A stretch of DNA of 64,000 bases from Streptomyces sp. NRRL WC-3605. Its GTDB lineage: Bacteria > Actinomycetota > Actinomycetes > Streptomycetales > Streptomycetaceae. Location: NCBI RefSeq assembly GCF_001509795.1, contig NZ_LLZN01000045.1, forward strand, positions 124,001 to 188,000. Direction: 5' to 3'. Positions within the stretch are counted from its first letter, which is position 1, and every line of letters begins with the position of its first letter. This document shows positions 1 to 11,500 of the stretch, in pieces. Below the pieces are notes generated by a model. The model was not told the DNA's origin and searched no databases. It worked only from the letters and a program-made list of their open reading frames with translations. Made by a program: the position numbers and the translations under genes.

Positions 1-27
1 GGCCTCCACGCCCTCAAGCAGGACTGA
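1..27 (+). CDS. 3' end of an unidentified gene (partial)
   Basis: An open frame enters from the left edge and stops at TGA 25-27; the visible tail reads GLHALKQD. Too short to identify. The next gene starts 75 bases later on the same strand, so the two could be cotranscribed. Confidence 0.35.
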   Translation, partial: GLHALKQD

Positions 28-102
28 ACCCACCCCTTCTGCTCGTCCACCCACCCTCCCCGCGACCGCGAGGAGGACACCGACCTCACGAAAGAGACCT
101 TC

Positions 103-1215
103 ATGTCCGACCAGACCCCGGCACCCGACACCCAGCCGCTCCTGCGTCCCGTCCGGCTCGGCGCGCTCGAACTGCCCAACCGGGTCGTCATGGCGCCCAT
201 GACGCGCGCCCGCGCCACCAACGCCGGACTCACCCCCACCGAGCTGCACTCCACGTACTACGCGCAGCGGGCCGGCGCCGGCCTGATCATCAGCGAGGGG
301 ACCTGGGTCAACCCGGAGGCGATCGGCTACATCCACGTCCCCGGCATCTACACCGACGAACAGACCGCCGGCTGGGCCGAGGTCACCGAGTCCGTGCACG
401 CGGCGGGAGGCAGGATCGTCTCCCAGATCGGGCATCTGGGTGCCGTCTCGCACCCGGACCACCAGGGCGGCCGCCTTCCCGTCGGCCCGTCGGCGGTCGA
501 CCCGCAGGAGACGTCCTTCACCACCGCCGGCCCCAAGGCCACCGTCACGCCGCGCGCCCTGAGCGGCGCGGAGATCGCGGACACCGTACGCGACTACCGG
601 CAGGCCGCCGCCAACGCCCTGCGCGCCGGGTTCGACGGCCTGGAGATCCACGCACAGGGCTCCCACCTCATCGCCCAGTTCCTCAACCCCCGACTCAACC
701 GGCGCACCGACGCGTACGGCGGCACCAGCGAGAAGCGCGCCCAGCTCCTCCTCGACATCGTGGAGGCCGTCAGCGACGTGTGGGGCGGCGAACGCGTCGG
801 CGTCAAGCTCTCCCCGTACTGGAACGCCGGGCCCGCCTTTCCCGCGGACGCCGAGACCCTGGCCGACTACGACCAGCTGCTGAAGCGCCTCGGCGACAGC
901 GACCTGGCCTATCTCCACCTCGTCGGCCCGGCGCCGGGCGCGCACACGGACGACACGTTCACCGCGTTCTCCCGCTTCCGCAGCCAGTACCGCGGCGCCG
1001 TCGTCGCCAACCTCGGCTTCACGCAGGCGACGGCGAACGAGCTGCTCGAACGGCGGTTGGCGGACGCGGTCTCCTTCGGCGCGCCCTTCATCGCCAACCC
1101 GGACCTCGTCGACCGCTTCGCCCACGGCCACCCGCTGGCCGACGGCGACCGCGACACGTATTACGCCGGTGGAGTGGAGGGCTACACGGACTACCCCACG
1201 GTGGCCGGCTCCTGA
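103..1215 (+). CDS. Old yellow enzyme family alkene reductase
   Basis: FMN-dependent ene-reductase of the OYE/NemA family, 370 residues, the usual length. The N-terminal LGALELPNRVVMAPMTRARA segment is the FMN-binding start of the TIM barrel, and NRRTDAYGGTSEKR near residues 200-212 is the family signature. Such enzymes reduce activated C=C bonds with NADPH in the cytoplasm. Odd point: the active-site stretch reads HAQGSHL from His183, where the family normally has H-x-x-N-x-Y. The second substrate-anchoring residue is therefore Gly186 and the usual proton-donor Tyr is His188. A GAAAGAGA ribosome site lies just before the ATG. Family assignment is strong; substrate unknown. Confidence 0.92.
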   Translation: MSDQTPAPDTQPLLRPVRLGALELPNRVVMAPMTRARATNAGLTPTELHSTYYAQRAGAGLIISEGTWVNPEAIGYIHVPGIYTDEQTAGWAEVTESVHAAGGRIVSQIGHLGAVSHPDHQGGRLPVGPSAVDPQETSFTTAGPKATVTPRALSGAEIADTVRDYRQAAANALRAGFDGLEIHAQGSHLIAQFLNPRLNRRTDAYGGTSEKRAQLLLDIVEAVSDVWGGERVGVKLSPYWNAGPAFPADAETLADYDQLLKRLGDSDLAYLHLVGPAPGAHTDDTFTAFSRFRSQYRGAVVANLGFTQATANELLERRLADAVSFGAPFIANPDLVDRFAHGHPLADGDRDTYYAGGVEGYTDYPTVAGS

Positions 1216-1342
1216 GGGCTCGCCCATTCGGGTGAGGGGACATGGAAGGCGGGATCCGAGGCAATGAAGTCGGCGTTCTGGGCACCCGCCTTCCATGGCG
1301 TGACGCGAGGCCGTGACGACGGGACAGAGGAGTGGCGTGCGG

Positions 1343-1744
1343 ATGAGCAACCTCACGGGATGGGAACAGGCCCTGGAGCGGGTCGGCGGGCGGCTGTGGG
1401 AGCGATGGTTCCCCAAGGAGCCGGTCGAGCTGGTGGCCGCGCTGCGGCGCGAGTGCGACCGTCAGGCGGTCGTCTGCAGCGAGAACCGGGTCGTGGTGCC
1501 GAACGCCTACGACGTGGAGCTCGCCGAGCACGTCCACGCCGAACTCGTCGGCCAGGGCGCCCGGGTGGGGCAGGTCCTCACCGACAAGCTGGCGCAGTAC
1601 GGCGCACGGCGCGGCTACGAGTGGGCCGGGCCTCTTGCCGTGCACGTGACCACGTCCCGTGACGTCCCGAACGACCGGTACCGGGTGACGAGCAAGGCGA
1701 TGGCGCACGTCAGCGCCGTCGGCTTCCCCTCCGTCAGCGGCTGA
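1343..1744 (+). CDS. DUF3662 (FhaA N-terminal-like) protein
   Basis: A 133-residue protein resembling the stand-alone DUF3662 domain found at the N-terminus of FhaA-type FHA proteins: WEQALERVGGRLWERWF followed by EPVELVAALRRECDRQ and VVVPNAYDVELAEH. It has no FHA domain, transmembrane segment or signal peptide, so it is a short cytosolic form. The ATG at 1343 is preferred over an ATG ten codons upstream because GAGGAG at 1327-1332 sits ten bases before it. FhaA takes part in cell-wall control in actinobacteria; a role for this short form is inference. It ends eight bases from the convergent gene at 1753. Confidence 0.75.
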   Translation: MSNLTGWEQALERVGGRLWERWFPKEPVELVAALRRECDRQAVVCSENRVVVPNAYDVELAEHVHAELVGQGARVGQVLTDKLAQYGARRGYEWAGPLAVHVTTSRDVPNDRYRVTSKAMAHVSAVGFPSVSG

Positions 1745-1752
1745 CGCGTTCC

Positions 1753-2499
1753 TCAGTCCGTCGCCTCCTGCCAGGCTCCGGGACTGCGGTGGTGGTTCCG
1801 GTGGCCCGCGGCCAGCACCTGGCGCAGACGGGCGAGGTGCGGGGTCCCCGGTAGGAGGTCCAGCCGGTCGAGGAGTTCCAGCGCCGCGGCCGGTTCCAGG
1901 TCGCCGTAGACGTCGTGGAAGCCGGCCCGCAGACCTCGGAAGAGAGCCATGTGCAGGGCGGGAAGCCGCGCGGCGACCTCGTACGCCCTCTCCTTCACCG
2001 GCCACGGCACCGGGCCGGAGCATTCGAGGACCCGGACGGCCCGCCGGAGTCGGGCCTGCGAGCGCTCCGTCACCACGCGGTCGATGTCGTTGCCCAGCAC
2101 CTCGGCGAACGCCCGCGCGCACGTGGCGCGGTCCTCGAACCAGTCCACCCACAGGGAGTAGGTGACCACCTCGGCGTCCCTGGCAGCCTCCAGCCGTCGG
2201 CGGTAGCCGTCCCAGAGCACGTCCTGCGGCAGCGGGCCGTCCGGGCCCTCGTCGGCGAACCGGATCTCGCAGGTGACCCAGTAGGCGTCGAGGAGGTCCA
2301 GCAGCCCGAACGCCAGCCGCACCTGGTCGGCCGCGTCCAGGTCCTCGGCGAACACGTCACCGGCCCAGCGCCGCGCCACCTGGTCGGGGGGCAGCGGCGC
2401 CTGCGCCTTCTCGTCGCTCACCCAGCCGCCGGGCACCTGGTGGACGCCGTTGACGGCCGGCCAGTGCCGCGCCGCCTCCACGGCCCCATGCCTCTCCAT
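1753..2499 (-). CDS. Conserved hypothetical protein, 248 aa
   Basis: Predicted soluble protein of about 248 residues starting MERHGAVEAARHWPAVNG. It is rich in Trp, acidic residues and Leu/Arg helices and has no membrane segment or familiar catalytic motif. The frame stays open far upstream, but the Met at 2499 is the first start that leaves room for the promoter of the divergent TPR gene at 2593. I do not recognise the family. Codon use is typical of the window, supporting a real gene. Confidence 0.65.
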   Translation of the reverse strand: MERHGAVEAARHWPAVNGVHQVPGGWVSDEKAQAPLPPDQVARRWAGDVFAEDLDAADQVRLAFGLLDLLDAYWVTCEIRFADEGPDGPLPQDVLWDGYRRRLEAARDAEVVTYSLWVDWFEDRATCARAFAEVLGNDIDRVVTERSQARLRRAVRVLECSGPVPWPVKERAYEVAARLPALHMALFRGLRAGFHDVYGDLEPAAALELLDRLDLLPGTPHLARLRQVLAAGHRNHHRSPGAWQEATD

Positions 2500-2592
2500 G
2501 CGGGGAGTATGCCAACCGCCGTACCGCGCCGGGTCCGTCGCCCCTTTCGCCTCGTCACCGAGCGGTCCGGGCGGGATGCGTATGCTCCGGGC

Positions 2593-5792
<3,200 letters not shown>

Positions 5793-5805
5793 CAGTCGCA
5801 CTCTC

Positions 5806-5850
5806 CGCCGGCCGGCCCGCCGCACGCCCCGTGCGGCGGGCCGGCCGGCG
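5806..5850 (+). terminator. Strong hairpin after katG
   Basis: A perfect 20-bp inverted repeat (5806-5825 with 5831-5850) around a 5-base loop starts 13 bases after the katG stop. There is no T-run, as is usual in Streptomyces. It insulates katG from the tetR gene behind it. Confidence 0.85.
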
Positions 5851-5858
5851 CGTGCGGG

Positions 5859-5872
5859 ACGAACACGTTCGT
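5859..5872. promoter_or_regulatory. TetR operator O1 upstream of the tetR gene
   Basis: ACGAAC-AC-GTTCGT, a perfect 6+2+6 palindrome, ends 13 bases before the tetR start. A TAGCAT -10-like hexamer (5873-5878) follows directly, so the transcript may start at or next to the ATG. The same pattern occurs twice before the monooxygenase gene at 6733. Confidence 0.75.
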
Positions 5873-5885
5873 TAGCATCGGCGTC

Positions 5886-6584
5886 ATGGTTGCGAGAAGA
5901 GAGCCGGTCAGCCGCCGTGAGCGTCCCGCCAAGCCCGCCCTGTCCCGGCGGGTGATCGTCGAGACGGCGGTCGCGCTCATGCGGGCCGAAGGGCTGGACA
6001 AGGTCACCATGCGCCGGCTGGCGCAGGAACTGGACACCGGCGCGGCCTCGCTCTACGTCTACGTGGCCAACACCGCCGAGCTGCACGCGGCCGTGCTGGA
6101 CGCCCTCCTGGGCGACGTCGATCTGACGGGCGCGGACGCCGGGGACGACTGGCGGGAGCAGCTGCGGGCCGTCGTCACCTCGTACACCCTCGTGCTGTTC
6201 GCGCACCCCCAGCTCGCCCGGTCCGCACTCGTGGCCCGGCCCAGCGGCGAGAACTACCTGCGGCTGGTCGACCGTGTGCTGGACCTGCTGTCCCGCAGCG
6301 GGGCCTCCCGGGCGCAGGTCGCCTGGGGCGTGGACAAGGTGCTCCAGGACGCGACCGCCACCGCTGCCGAGCACTCCGCCCAGGAGCGTGACCCGGCGGC
6401 CGCGGACGACTGGAACGCCGCCGTCGCGGCCCTGCGCGGCGCCGGCGAGGACACGCACCCGGCGATCGCCGCCCATATGCCCGAGCTGATCAGCGGTACC
6501 GCCCAGGAACGGCTGCGCTGGGGCTTCGACGTGATCGTCAACGGCATCACGCACACACCCGTCTCCGGTTCGTCCGCCGGCTGA
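5886..6584 (+). CDS. TetR/AcrR family regulator
   Basis: 232-residue TetR-type repressor. The N-terminal helix-turn-helix is ALSRRVIVETAVALMRAEGLDKVTMRRLAQELDTGAASLYVYVANTAEL (about residues 18-64), and the ligand-binding part contains a DDWREQLRAVV segment typical of the TetR C-terminal type. It sits before a TetX-like monooxygenase, and palindromes ACGAAC-N2-GTTCGT precede both genes, so it probably represses itself and the monooxygenase until a small aromatic inducer binds. The ATG lies 13 bases after operator O1, which leaves little room for a leader; a leaderless transcript is possible. Confidence 0.9.
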   Translation: MVARREPVSRRERPAKPALSRRVIVETAVALMRAEGLDKVTMRRLAQELDTGAASLYVYVANTAELHAAVLDALLGDVDLTGADAGDDWREQLRAVVTSYTLVLFAHPQLARSALVARPSGENYLRLVDRVLDLLSRSGASRAQVAWGVDKVLQDATATAAEHSAQERDPAAADDWNAAVAALRGAGEDTHPAIAAHMPELISGTAQERLRWGFDVIVNGITHTPVSGSSAG

Positions 6585-6646
6585 CCCCTCCCGCGTCCCG
6601 AGACCACCGTCGCCGCCGCCGTCATCGTCCCGACCCATACCCATGA

Positions 6647-6681
6647 ACGAACTTGTTCGTCACGAACATGTTCGTTACGGT
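6647..6681 (+). promoter_or_regulatory. Monooxygenase promoter with paired TetR operators
   Basis: Two operators, ACGAAC-TT-GTTCGT (6647-6660) and ACGAAC-AT-GTTCGT (6662-6675), have centres 15 bp apart. They cover a plausible promoter: -35 TTGTTC at 6653-6658, a 17-bp spacer, and -10 TACGGT at 6676-6681. A bound repressor would block this promoter. Confidence 0.75.
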
Positions 6682-6732
6682 GGATGCGGGCCCGCACCCC
6701 AGGCCCGCACCCACCACCCACCGGAGGCGAAC

Positions 6733-7875
6733 ATGACCATCCCCCATCACCCCATCGCGATCATCGGCGGCGGTCTCGGCGGTCTCGTCGCCGCCCGCGT
6801 CCTGCACACCCACGGCATCGAGGCGGCCGTCTTCGACCTCGAGGACGGGCCCGAGGCCCGGACGCAGGGCGGCATGCTCGACATCCACGAGGAGAGCGGG
6901 CAGGAGGCCCTGCGTGCGGCGGGTCTGTACGACGCGTTCCGGGCGATCGTCCACCCCGGCGGTCAGGCCCTGCGCCTGGCCGGGCCCGACGGCACCGTCC
7001 TCGTGGACATCGCGGACGACGGCTCCGGAGGCCGCCCCGAGGTCGACCGCGGCGATCTGCGCGACCTGCTGCTGGCCTCCCTGCCCGACGGCATGATCCG
7101 GTGGGGGCGCAAGGCGACCGGTGCGCGTCCCCTCGGCGACGGCCGCCACGAGGTCAGGTTCGCCGACGGTTCTGCCGTCACCACCGGACTGCTGATCGGC
7201 GCGGACGGCGCCTGGTCACGCGTCCGCCCCCTCCTCTCCGCCGCCCGGCCCGCCTACACCGGCATCTCCTTCGTCGAGACGGACCTGTACGACGCCGACA
7301 CCCGGCACCCGCGCGGCGCGGCCCTCGTCGGTGGTGGCTCCTTCATGTGCCTCGGCGACGAACGCGGCATCCTCGCCCACCGCGAGACCGACGGCAGCCT
7401 TCACGTCTACACGGCCCTCAAGGCGGACGAGGACTGGCTCGGCACCGTCGACTTCACCGATCTCGACCTCGCGAAGAAGGCGGTGCTCGCCCATCTCGAG
7501 GGCTGGCACGAGGACCTGCGCGGCCTGGTCGCCGAGGCGCGGACCGTCACGCCGCGCCACATCCACGCCCTGCCCGTCGGGCACCGCTGGGACCGCACCC
7601 CCGGGGTGACCCTGCTGGGCGACGCCGCCCACCTCATGTCGCCGTTCGCCGGTGAGGGCGCCAATCTGGCCCTGCAGGACGGCGCCGAACTGGCTCTCGC
7701 CCTGGCCGCGCACCCCGGCGACACGGAGACCGCCCTCGCCCGCTACGAGGAGACCCTCTTCCCGCGCGGCCGGGCAGCCGCCGCCGAGTCCGCCGACAAC
7801 CTGCGGACCATGTTCGCCCCCGACGGCCTCCAGCGGATGGCCGGGTTCTTCGGCTCCCACCCGGGTGCGGCCTGA
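6733..7875 (+). CDS. TetX-like FAD-dependent monooxygenase
   Basis: 380-residue class A flavoprotein monooxygenase. AIIGGGLGGLVAARVL (residues 8-24) is the GxGxxG dinucleotide fold. RTQGGMLDIHEESGQEALRA resembles the TetX segment around its GG-LDLH motif, and GDAAHLMSPFAGEGANLALQD (about residue 295) is the second FAD motif. The length is close to the 388 residues of TetX, which hydroxylates tetracyclines with NADPH and O2. The true substrate is unknown; aromatic polyketides or xenobiotics are equally possible. Start ATG 6733 has GGAGG at 6723-6727. Two operators upstream and the preceding tetR gene indicate induction by substrate. Confidence 0.88.
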   Translation: MTIPHHPIAIIGGGLGGLVAARVLHTHGIEAAVFDLEDGPEARTQGGMLDIHEESGQEALRAAGLYDAFRAIVHPGGQALRLAGPDGTVLVDIADDGSGGRPEVDRGDLRDLLLASLPDGMIRWGRKATGARPLGDGRHEVRFADGSAVTTGLLIGADGAWSRVRPLLSAARPAYTGISFVETDLYDADTRHPRGAALVGGGSFMCLGDERGILAHRETDGSLHVYTALKADEDWLGTVDFTDLDLAKKAVLAHLEGWHEDLRGLVAEARTVTPRHIHALPVGHRWDRTPGVTLLGDAAHLMSPFAGEGANLALQDGAELALALAAHPGDTETALARYEETLFPRGRAAAAESADNLRTMFAPDGLQRMAGFFGSHPGAA

Positions 7876-7905
7876 CCCTGCGAGCCGCCCCGGTAGGGTC
7901 GCCGG

Positions 7906-8895
7906 ATGCGCCGATTCGCGGAGGACGAAGCCCTGTCGGAGGTCGTACGGGAAGCGCTGGGGGCGGCGGCTCGGGTCGTCGGCGTGGAGCGCTTGCGCGG
8001 CGGGAGCAAGAAGGGCGTGTACCGCGTCCACACGGACGGGCCGCGGCCGGCGCGGGTGATCGTCTACAGCTGGGCGGAGGCCGAGAACTACTGGCCCGCC
8101 GCGGACGGCGTGGACGCGGCCGATCCCTTCGCCCCGGCCTCCGGCCTCGTCCCGTTCCTGGCCGCTCAGCGCACGCTGGACGGTCTCGGCGTCCGGGTCC
8201 CGGCCGTCCTCTTCACCGACGACAGCCGAGCCCGGTATCCGGCGGACGTGGCGGTCGTCGAGGACGTCGCCGGTGGCACGCTGGAAGCCCTGCTGGAGGC
8301 GGATCCGGCACGGGCGTCGGGGGCCATGTGCGAGCTGGCCGCCATGCTGAACGTGATGCACGGACAGCGCAGCGCGGCGTACGGCCGTGTGGACGTGCTG
8401 GCACGCGGCGACACGGCACCCGGGGAGTCGTGTCAGGAGCTGGTGCTGGAGCGGGCCCTCGGCGATCTCGCCGAGGCGGCCGGCCGGGACCCGCGGATCG
8501 GTTCGGCCGCGGCCCCCCTGCGGGACCGGCTGCGGGAGCTGTCCGCGCGGGTGGCTCCGCGCACCGGACACGGCCTGGTCCACGGCGAGCTCGGGCCCGA
8601 CCATGTCCTCGTCGACGCCGCCGGGCAGCCCGTCCTCATCGACATCGAGGGCCTGATGTACTTCGACGTCGAGTGGGAGCACGTGTTCCTGAGGCTGCGC
8701 TTCGGCGAACGGTATCCGGCCCTCTCCCGCCCCGGACTCGATCCCGCACGCCTCGACCTGTACACGCTCGCCACGCACCTCTCCCTCGTGGCGGGTCCGC
8801 TGCGCCTCCTCGACGGTGACTTCCCGCACCGCGCCGTCATGCGCGGGATCGCGGACCACAACGCGGGGGCGGCGCTGGCCCTGCTGCCGAGCTGA
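7906..8895 (+). CDS. Aminoglycoside phosphotransferase-fold protein
   Basis: 329-residue protein of the APH/choline-kinase fold. The N-lobe has RLRGGSKKGVYRV (a nucleotide-loop-like segment) and the C-lobe has LVHGELGPDHVLVD followed by LIDIEGLMYFDVEWE. In active APH enzymes these read HGDxxxxN and D-x-D. Here the catalytic Asp is Glu (HGE), the following Asn is His, and the metal site is D-I-E. It may therefore be a kinase with changed chemistry or a non-catalytic relative. No resistance phenotype should be assumed. ATG 7906 lies 30 bases after the monooxygenase stop, so readthrough is possible. Confidence 0.75.
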   Translation: MRRFAEDEALSEVVREALGAAARVVGVERLRGGSKKGVYRVHTDGPRPARVIVYSWAEAENYWPAADGVDAADPFAPASGLVPFLAAQRTLDGLGVRVPAVLFTDDSRARYPADVAVVEDVAGGTLEALLEADPARASGAMCELAAMLNVMHGQRSAAYGRVDVLARGDTAPGESCQELVLERALGDLAEAAGRDPRIGSAAAPLRDRLRELSARVAPRTGHGLVHGELGPDHVLVDAAGQPVLIDIEGLMYFDVEWEHVFLRLRFGERYPALSRPGLDPARLDLYTLATHLSLVAGPLRLLDGDFPHRAVMRGIADHNAGAALALLPS

Positions 8896-8939
8896 CCAGG
8901 GGCGGGAATCAACGAGGAGGTCGGGGCGCTGGGGAGAGT

Positions 8940-9962
8940 GTGAAGAGAATCGGCTTCCTCTCCTTCGGCCACTGGTCGCCCGGCGAGTACTCCCGGACCC
9001 GGACGGCCGCGGACATGCTGCACCAGTCGATCGACCTCGCGGTCGCCGCCGAGGAGATCGGCGTGGACGGCGCGTACTTCCGGGTGCATCACTTCGCCCG
9101 GCAGGCGGCCAGCCCGTTCCCGCTGCTCGCGGCGATCGGGGCGCGGACCTCGAGGATCGAGATCGGCACCGGCGTCATCGACATGCGCTACGAGAATCCG
9201 CTCTACATGGCGGAGGACGCGGGCGCAGCGGACCTCATCGCCGGCGGCCGGCTCCAGCTCGGCATCAGCCGGGGGTCACCGGAGCAGGTCGTCGACGGCT
9301 GGCGGCTGTTCGGACACGAACCCGCTCCCGGCGAGTCGGGCACCGACATGGCGCGCCGCCGCACCGAGGAGTTCCTGAAGGTCCTCGACGGCGAGGGGTT
9401 CGCCGAGCCCAACCCGCGGCCGATGTTCCCCAACCCGCCCGGTCTGCTGCGCGTCGAGCCGCACTCCGAGGGGCTGCGCGACCGGATCTGGTGGGGCTCC
9501 GGGTCGAACGCGACCGCCGTCTGGGCCGGTGAGCTCGGGATGAACCTCCAGAGCTCGACGCTGAAGGACGACGAGACCGGCGAGCCGCTGCACGTCCAAC
9601 AGCGCAAGCAGATCGAGGCGTACCGGGAGGCGTACCGGAAGGCGGGCCACACACGGGAGCCCCGGGTGTCGGTCAGCCGCAGCATCTTCGCCCTCACGAA
9701 CGACCTCGACCGGGCGTACTTCGGGCGGGACCGGCAGTCCCGGGACCAGATCGGCATGATCGACGACACGACCCGGGCCATCTTCGGGCGGTCGTACGCC
9801 GGCGAGCCGGACGAACTGGTGAAGCTCCTCCAGGAAGACGAGGCGATCCAGGCCGCCGACACCCTGCTGCTGACGATCCCGAACCAGCTGGGAGTGGACT
9901 ACAACACCCACGTGCTGGAGAGCATCCTCACGCACGTGGCACCGGAACTCGGCTGGCGCTGA
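8940..9962 (+). CDS. LLM class flavin-dependent oxidoreductase
   Basis: 340-residue luciferase-like (LLM) oxidoreductase using FMN or F420 in a TIM barrel. The start MKRIGFLSFGHWSPGEYSRTRTAADMLHQSIDLAVAAEEIGVDGAYFRVHHFA and the segments ARTSRIEIGTGVIDMRYENPLYMAEDAGAADLI match the family layout. GTG 8940 is the best start, with a purine-rich GGGGAGA just upstream; no ATG fits. Substrate unknown; these enzymes often act on alkanes, sulfonates or secondary metabolites. Confidence 0.88.
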   Translation: MKRIGFLSFGHWSPGEYSRTRTAADMLHQSIDLAVAAEEIGVDGAYFRVHHFARQAASPFPLLAAIGARTSRIEIGTGVIDMRYENPLYMAEDAGAADLIAGGRLQLGISRGSPEQVVDGWRLFGHEPAPGESGTDMARRRTEEFLKVLDGEGFAEPNPRPMFPNPPGLLRVEPHSEGLRDRIWWGSGSNATAVWAGELGMNLQSSTLKDDETGEPLHVQQRKQIEAYREAYRKAGHTREPRVSVSRSIFALTNDLDRAYFGRDRQSRDQIGMIDDTTRAIFGRSYAGEPDELVKLLQEDEAIQAADTLLLTIPNQLGVDYNTHVLESILTHVAPELGWR

Positions 9963-9982
9963 GCGGGTGGCACAGTGAGGCC

Positions 9983-10387
9983 GTGAGTTACAGCATCTTC
10001 CTGCTCCGTTTCGTGGACGGCGAGCCCGTCGCCCTGGACACCGACCTCCTGCTGCGGATGACGGAGCCGTACGTCGTGCCGGGGGGGCGCGACGACGGCA
10101 TCTCCGAGCTGCGCGCGCAGGACGGCGGTGAGGCCGACCTCTACCACGCCTCCGAGGACGAGGAGGGGCTGAGGTGTGTGACGGCCAACCACTTCGCCCG
10201 CGGGGAGATCAGTGGTCTCCTCGCCCGGCTCGCCCTGGGCCTCGGGGCCGTGATCCTGCCCCAGGACGGCGGCGCCCTCATCTTTCGTGAGGAGGAGCGC
10301 CGCCATCTGCCTGCCGCCTTCCAGGACGGCGCGGTCGTCATCGCGCCGACCGCGGACGCCTTTCAGGCGGCGTTGGAGGCGTGCTGA
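9983..10387 (+). CDS. Conserved hypothetical protein, 134 aa
   Basis: Small acidic soluble protein (MSYSIFLLRFVDGEPVALDTD) starting with GTG 9983, 20 bases after the LLM gene. It has no membrane segment or known catalytic motif. The composition suits an alpha/beta domain, with beta strands at the start and an ALGLGAVILPQDGGALIF core. I do not recognise a function. Confidence 0.65.
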   Translation: MSYSIFLLRFVDGEPVALDTDLLLRMTEPYVVPGGRDDGISELRAQDGGEADLYHASEDEEGLRCVTANHFARGEISGLLARLALGLGAVILPQDGGALIFREEERRHLPAAFQDGAVVIAPTADAFQAALEAC

Positions 10388-10404
10388 CGCGCCGTGAAGG
10401 AGGG

Positions 10405-10425
10405 CGGCGGCCAGTGTGGCCGTCG
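10405..10425. terminator. Bidirectional hairpin between convergent genes
   Basis: CGGCGGCCA and TGGCCGTCG form a 9-bp stem with one G-U pair and a 3-base loop. It lies between the convergent genes ending at 10387 and 10433. Confidence 0.5.
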
Positions 10426-10432
10426 GCTGCGG

Positions 10433-11500
10433 TCAGCTCGCTCCTCCGGGGACCTGCTTGTTCGCGTCGACGACGGCCCGCTGGGTGATCGCGCTGGTGA
10501 ACACGACGGTGCCCACCTTGAACGGGCTGTCCTCCACGGCCTTGACCACGACGACGCGTTCGCCGAGAAAACGCAGCGTCTTCTTGTCGAAGATCCACTC
10601 CGTGCGCTCCCCGGTGTCGTCCTCCCGCGCGATGGCGACGCCGTGCCGGCCCGTGGCGTCGACCGCGTCGTCCACCGCGACGACCCCGGGGATCCTGGCT
10701 GCCGCCTTGTAGAGGGCCGCGCTGACGTCGGCGGGCGGGTAGCTCTCGGTCAGCAGGTCCCCGATGGCGACGAACGCGGCCTGGTCACGCGGGACCTCGT
10801 GGTCCCGGGTGGCGTCCGACTCGCGGTAGATGCGCCGCAGCAGCGCGTCGGGGTCGGTCGGGAGCGTGGCGAGGACGTCGTAGGCGCCGCTCATCACCAC
10901 CTTGCCGGCGAGGGTGATGCCCTCGTCGCCCGTCTGACCGGGTTCGATCAGCCAGCCGTCCTTGCCGTCGAGGGAGTTCCACACCTGACGGGGGTGCAGT
11001 TCCTCGCTGACCACCGTGGTCCTGTCGCCGACGGTGCGGGGGTAGGTGCTGGCCACCTTCGACTCGATGTAGATGTACTGACCCTCGCGCGGCGTCTGCG
11101 TGGAGGTGTCGGCCGCGGCCAGGGAGATCCGGTCGAGGAGCCTGGGGGCACCCTTGACGTCGGCGGCGCCGACCGTGGTGGTCAGGGCCGGGCCGGTGGC
11201 CAGCGAGGTCGTGCCGGCGTCCGGGGCGCCGCTGCTGAGGGCGAGGCCGCCCGCGACCGCTCCGGCCAGCGCGAGGGCCGCCACGGGCAGCAGGACCGTA
11301 CGGCGCAGGAACGGGTTGGGGCGGCGCTTCGGGGGCTCGGGGCGGGTGGTGGTGCGCAGGTCTTCGTGGATCCGGGCCATCAACTGCTCCTTGTGGAACT
11401 GGTGGCGGCCCGCCGGCAGATCCCGCTCGACACAGGGCAGCAGGCTCTGCGTCTCCGTCCACTCAGCCGGGTGAGGCTGGTGGGAGGGGCTGGCGTTCAT
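10433..11500 (-). CDS. CU044_5270 family membrane protein (possible sigma-factor partner)
   Basis: 355-residue single-pass membrane protein. The cytoplasmic N-terminus of about 65 residues is basic and Pro-rich. LLPVAALALAGAVAGGLAL (about 70-89) is the membrane helix, and the rest is a predicted external domain with GQYIYIESKVAST and VWNSLDGKDGW. This layout fits the CU044_5270 family, usually found after ECF sigma genes. Its ATG overlaps the sigma gene's stop in ATGA, so the two are translationally coupled. That context suggests it senses a surface signal and controls the sigma factor, but no zinc-binding anti-sigma motif is visible. Confidence 0.82.
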   Translation of the reverse strand: MNASPSHQPHPAEWTETQSLLPCVERDLPAGRHQFHKEQLMARIHEDLRTTTRPEPPKRRPNPFLRRTVLLPVAALALAGAVAGGLALSSGAPDAGTTSLATGPALTTTVGAADVKGAPRLLDRISLAAADTSTQTPREGQYIYIESKVASTYPRTVGDRTTVVSEELHPRQVWNSLDGKDGWLIEPGQTGDEGITLAGKVVMSGAYDVLATLPTDPDALLRRIYRESDATRDHEVPRDQAAFVAIGDLLTESYPPADVSAALYKAAARIPGVVAVDDAVDATGRHGVAIAREDDTGERTEWIFDKKTLRFLGERVVVVKAVEDSPFKVGTVVFTSAITQRAVVDANKQVPGGAS

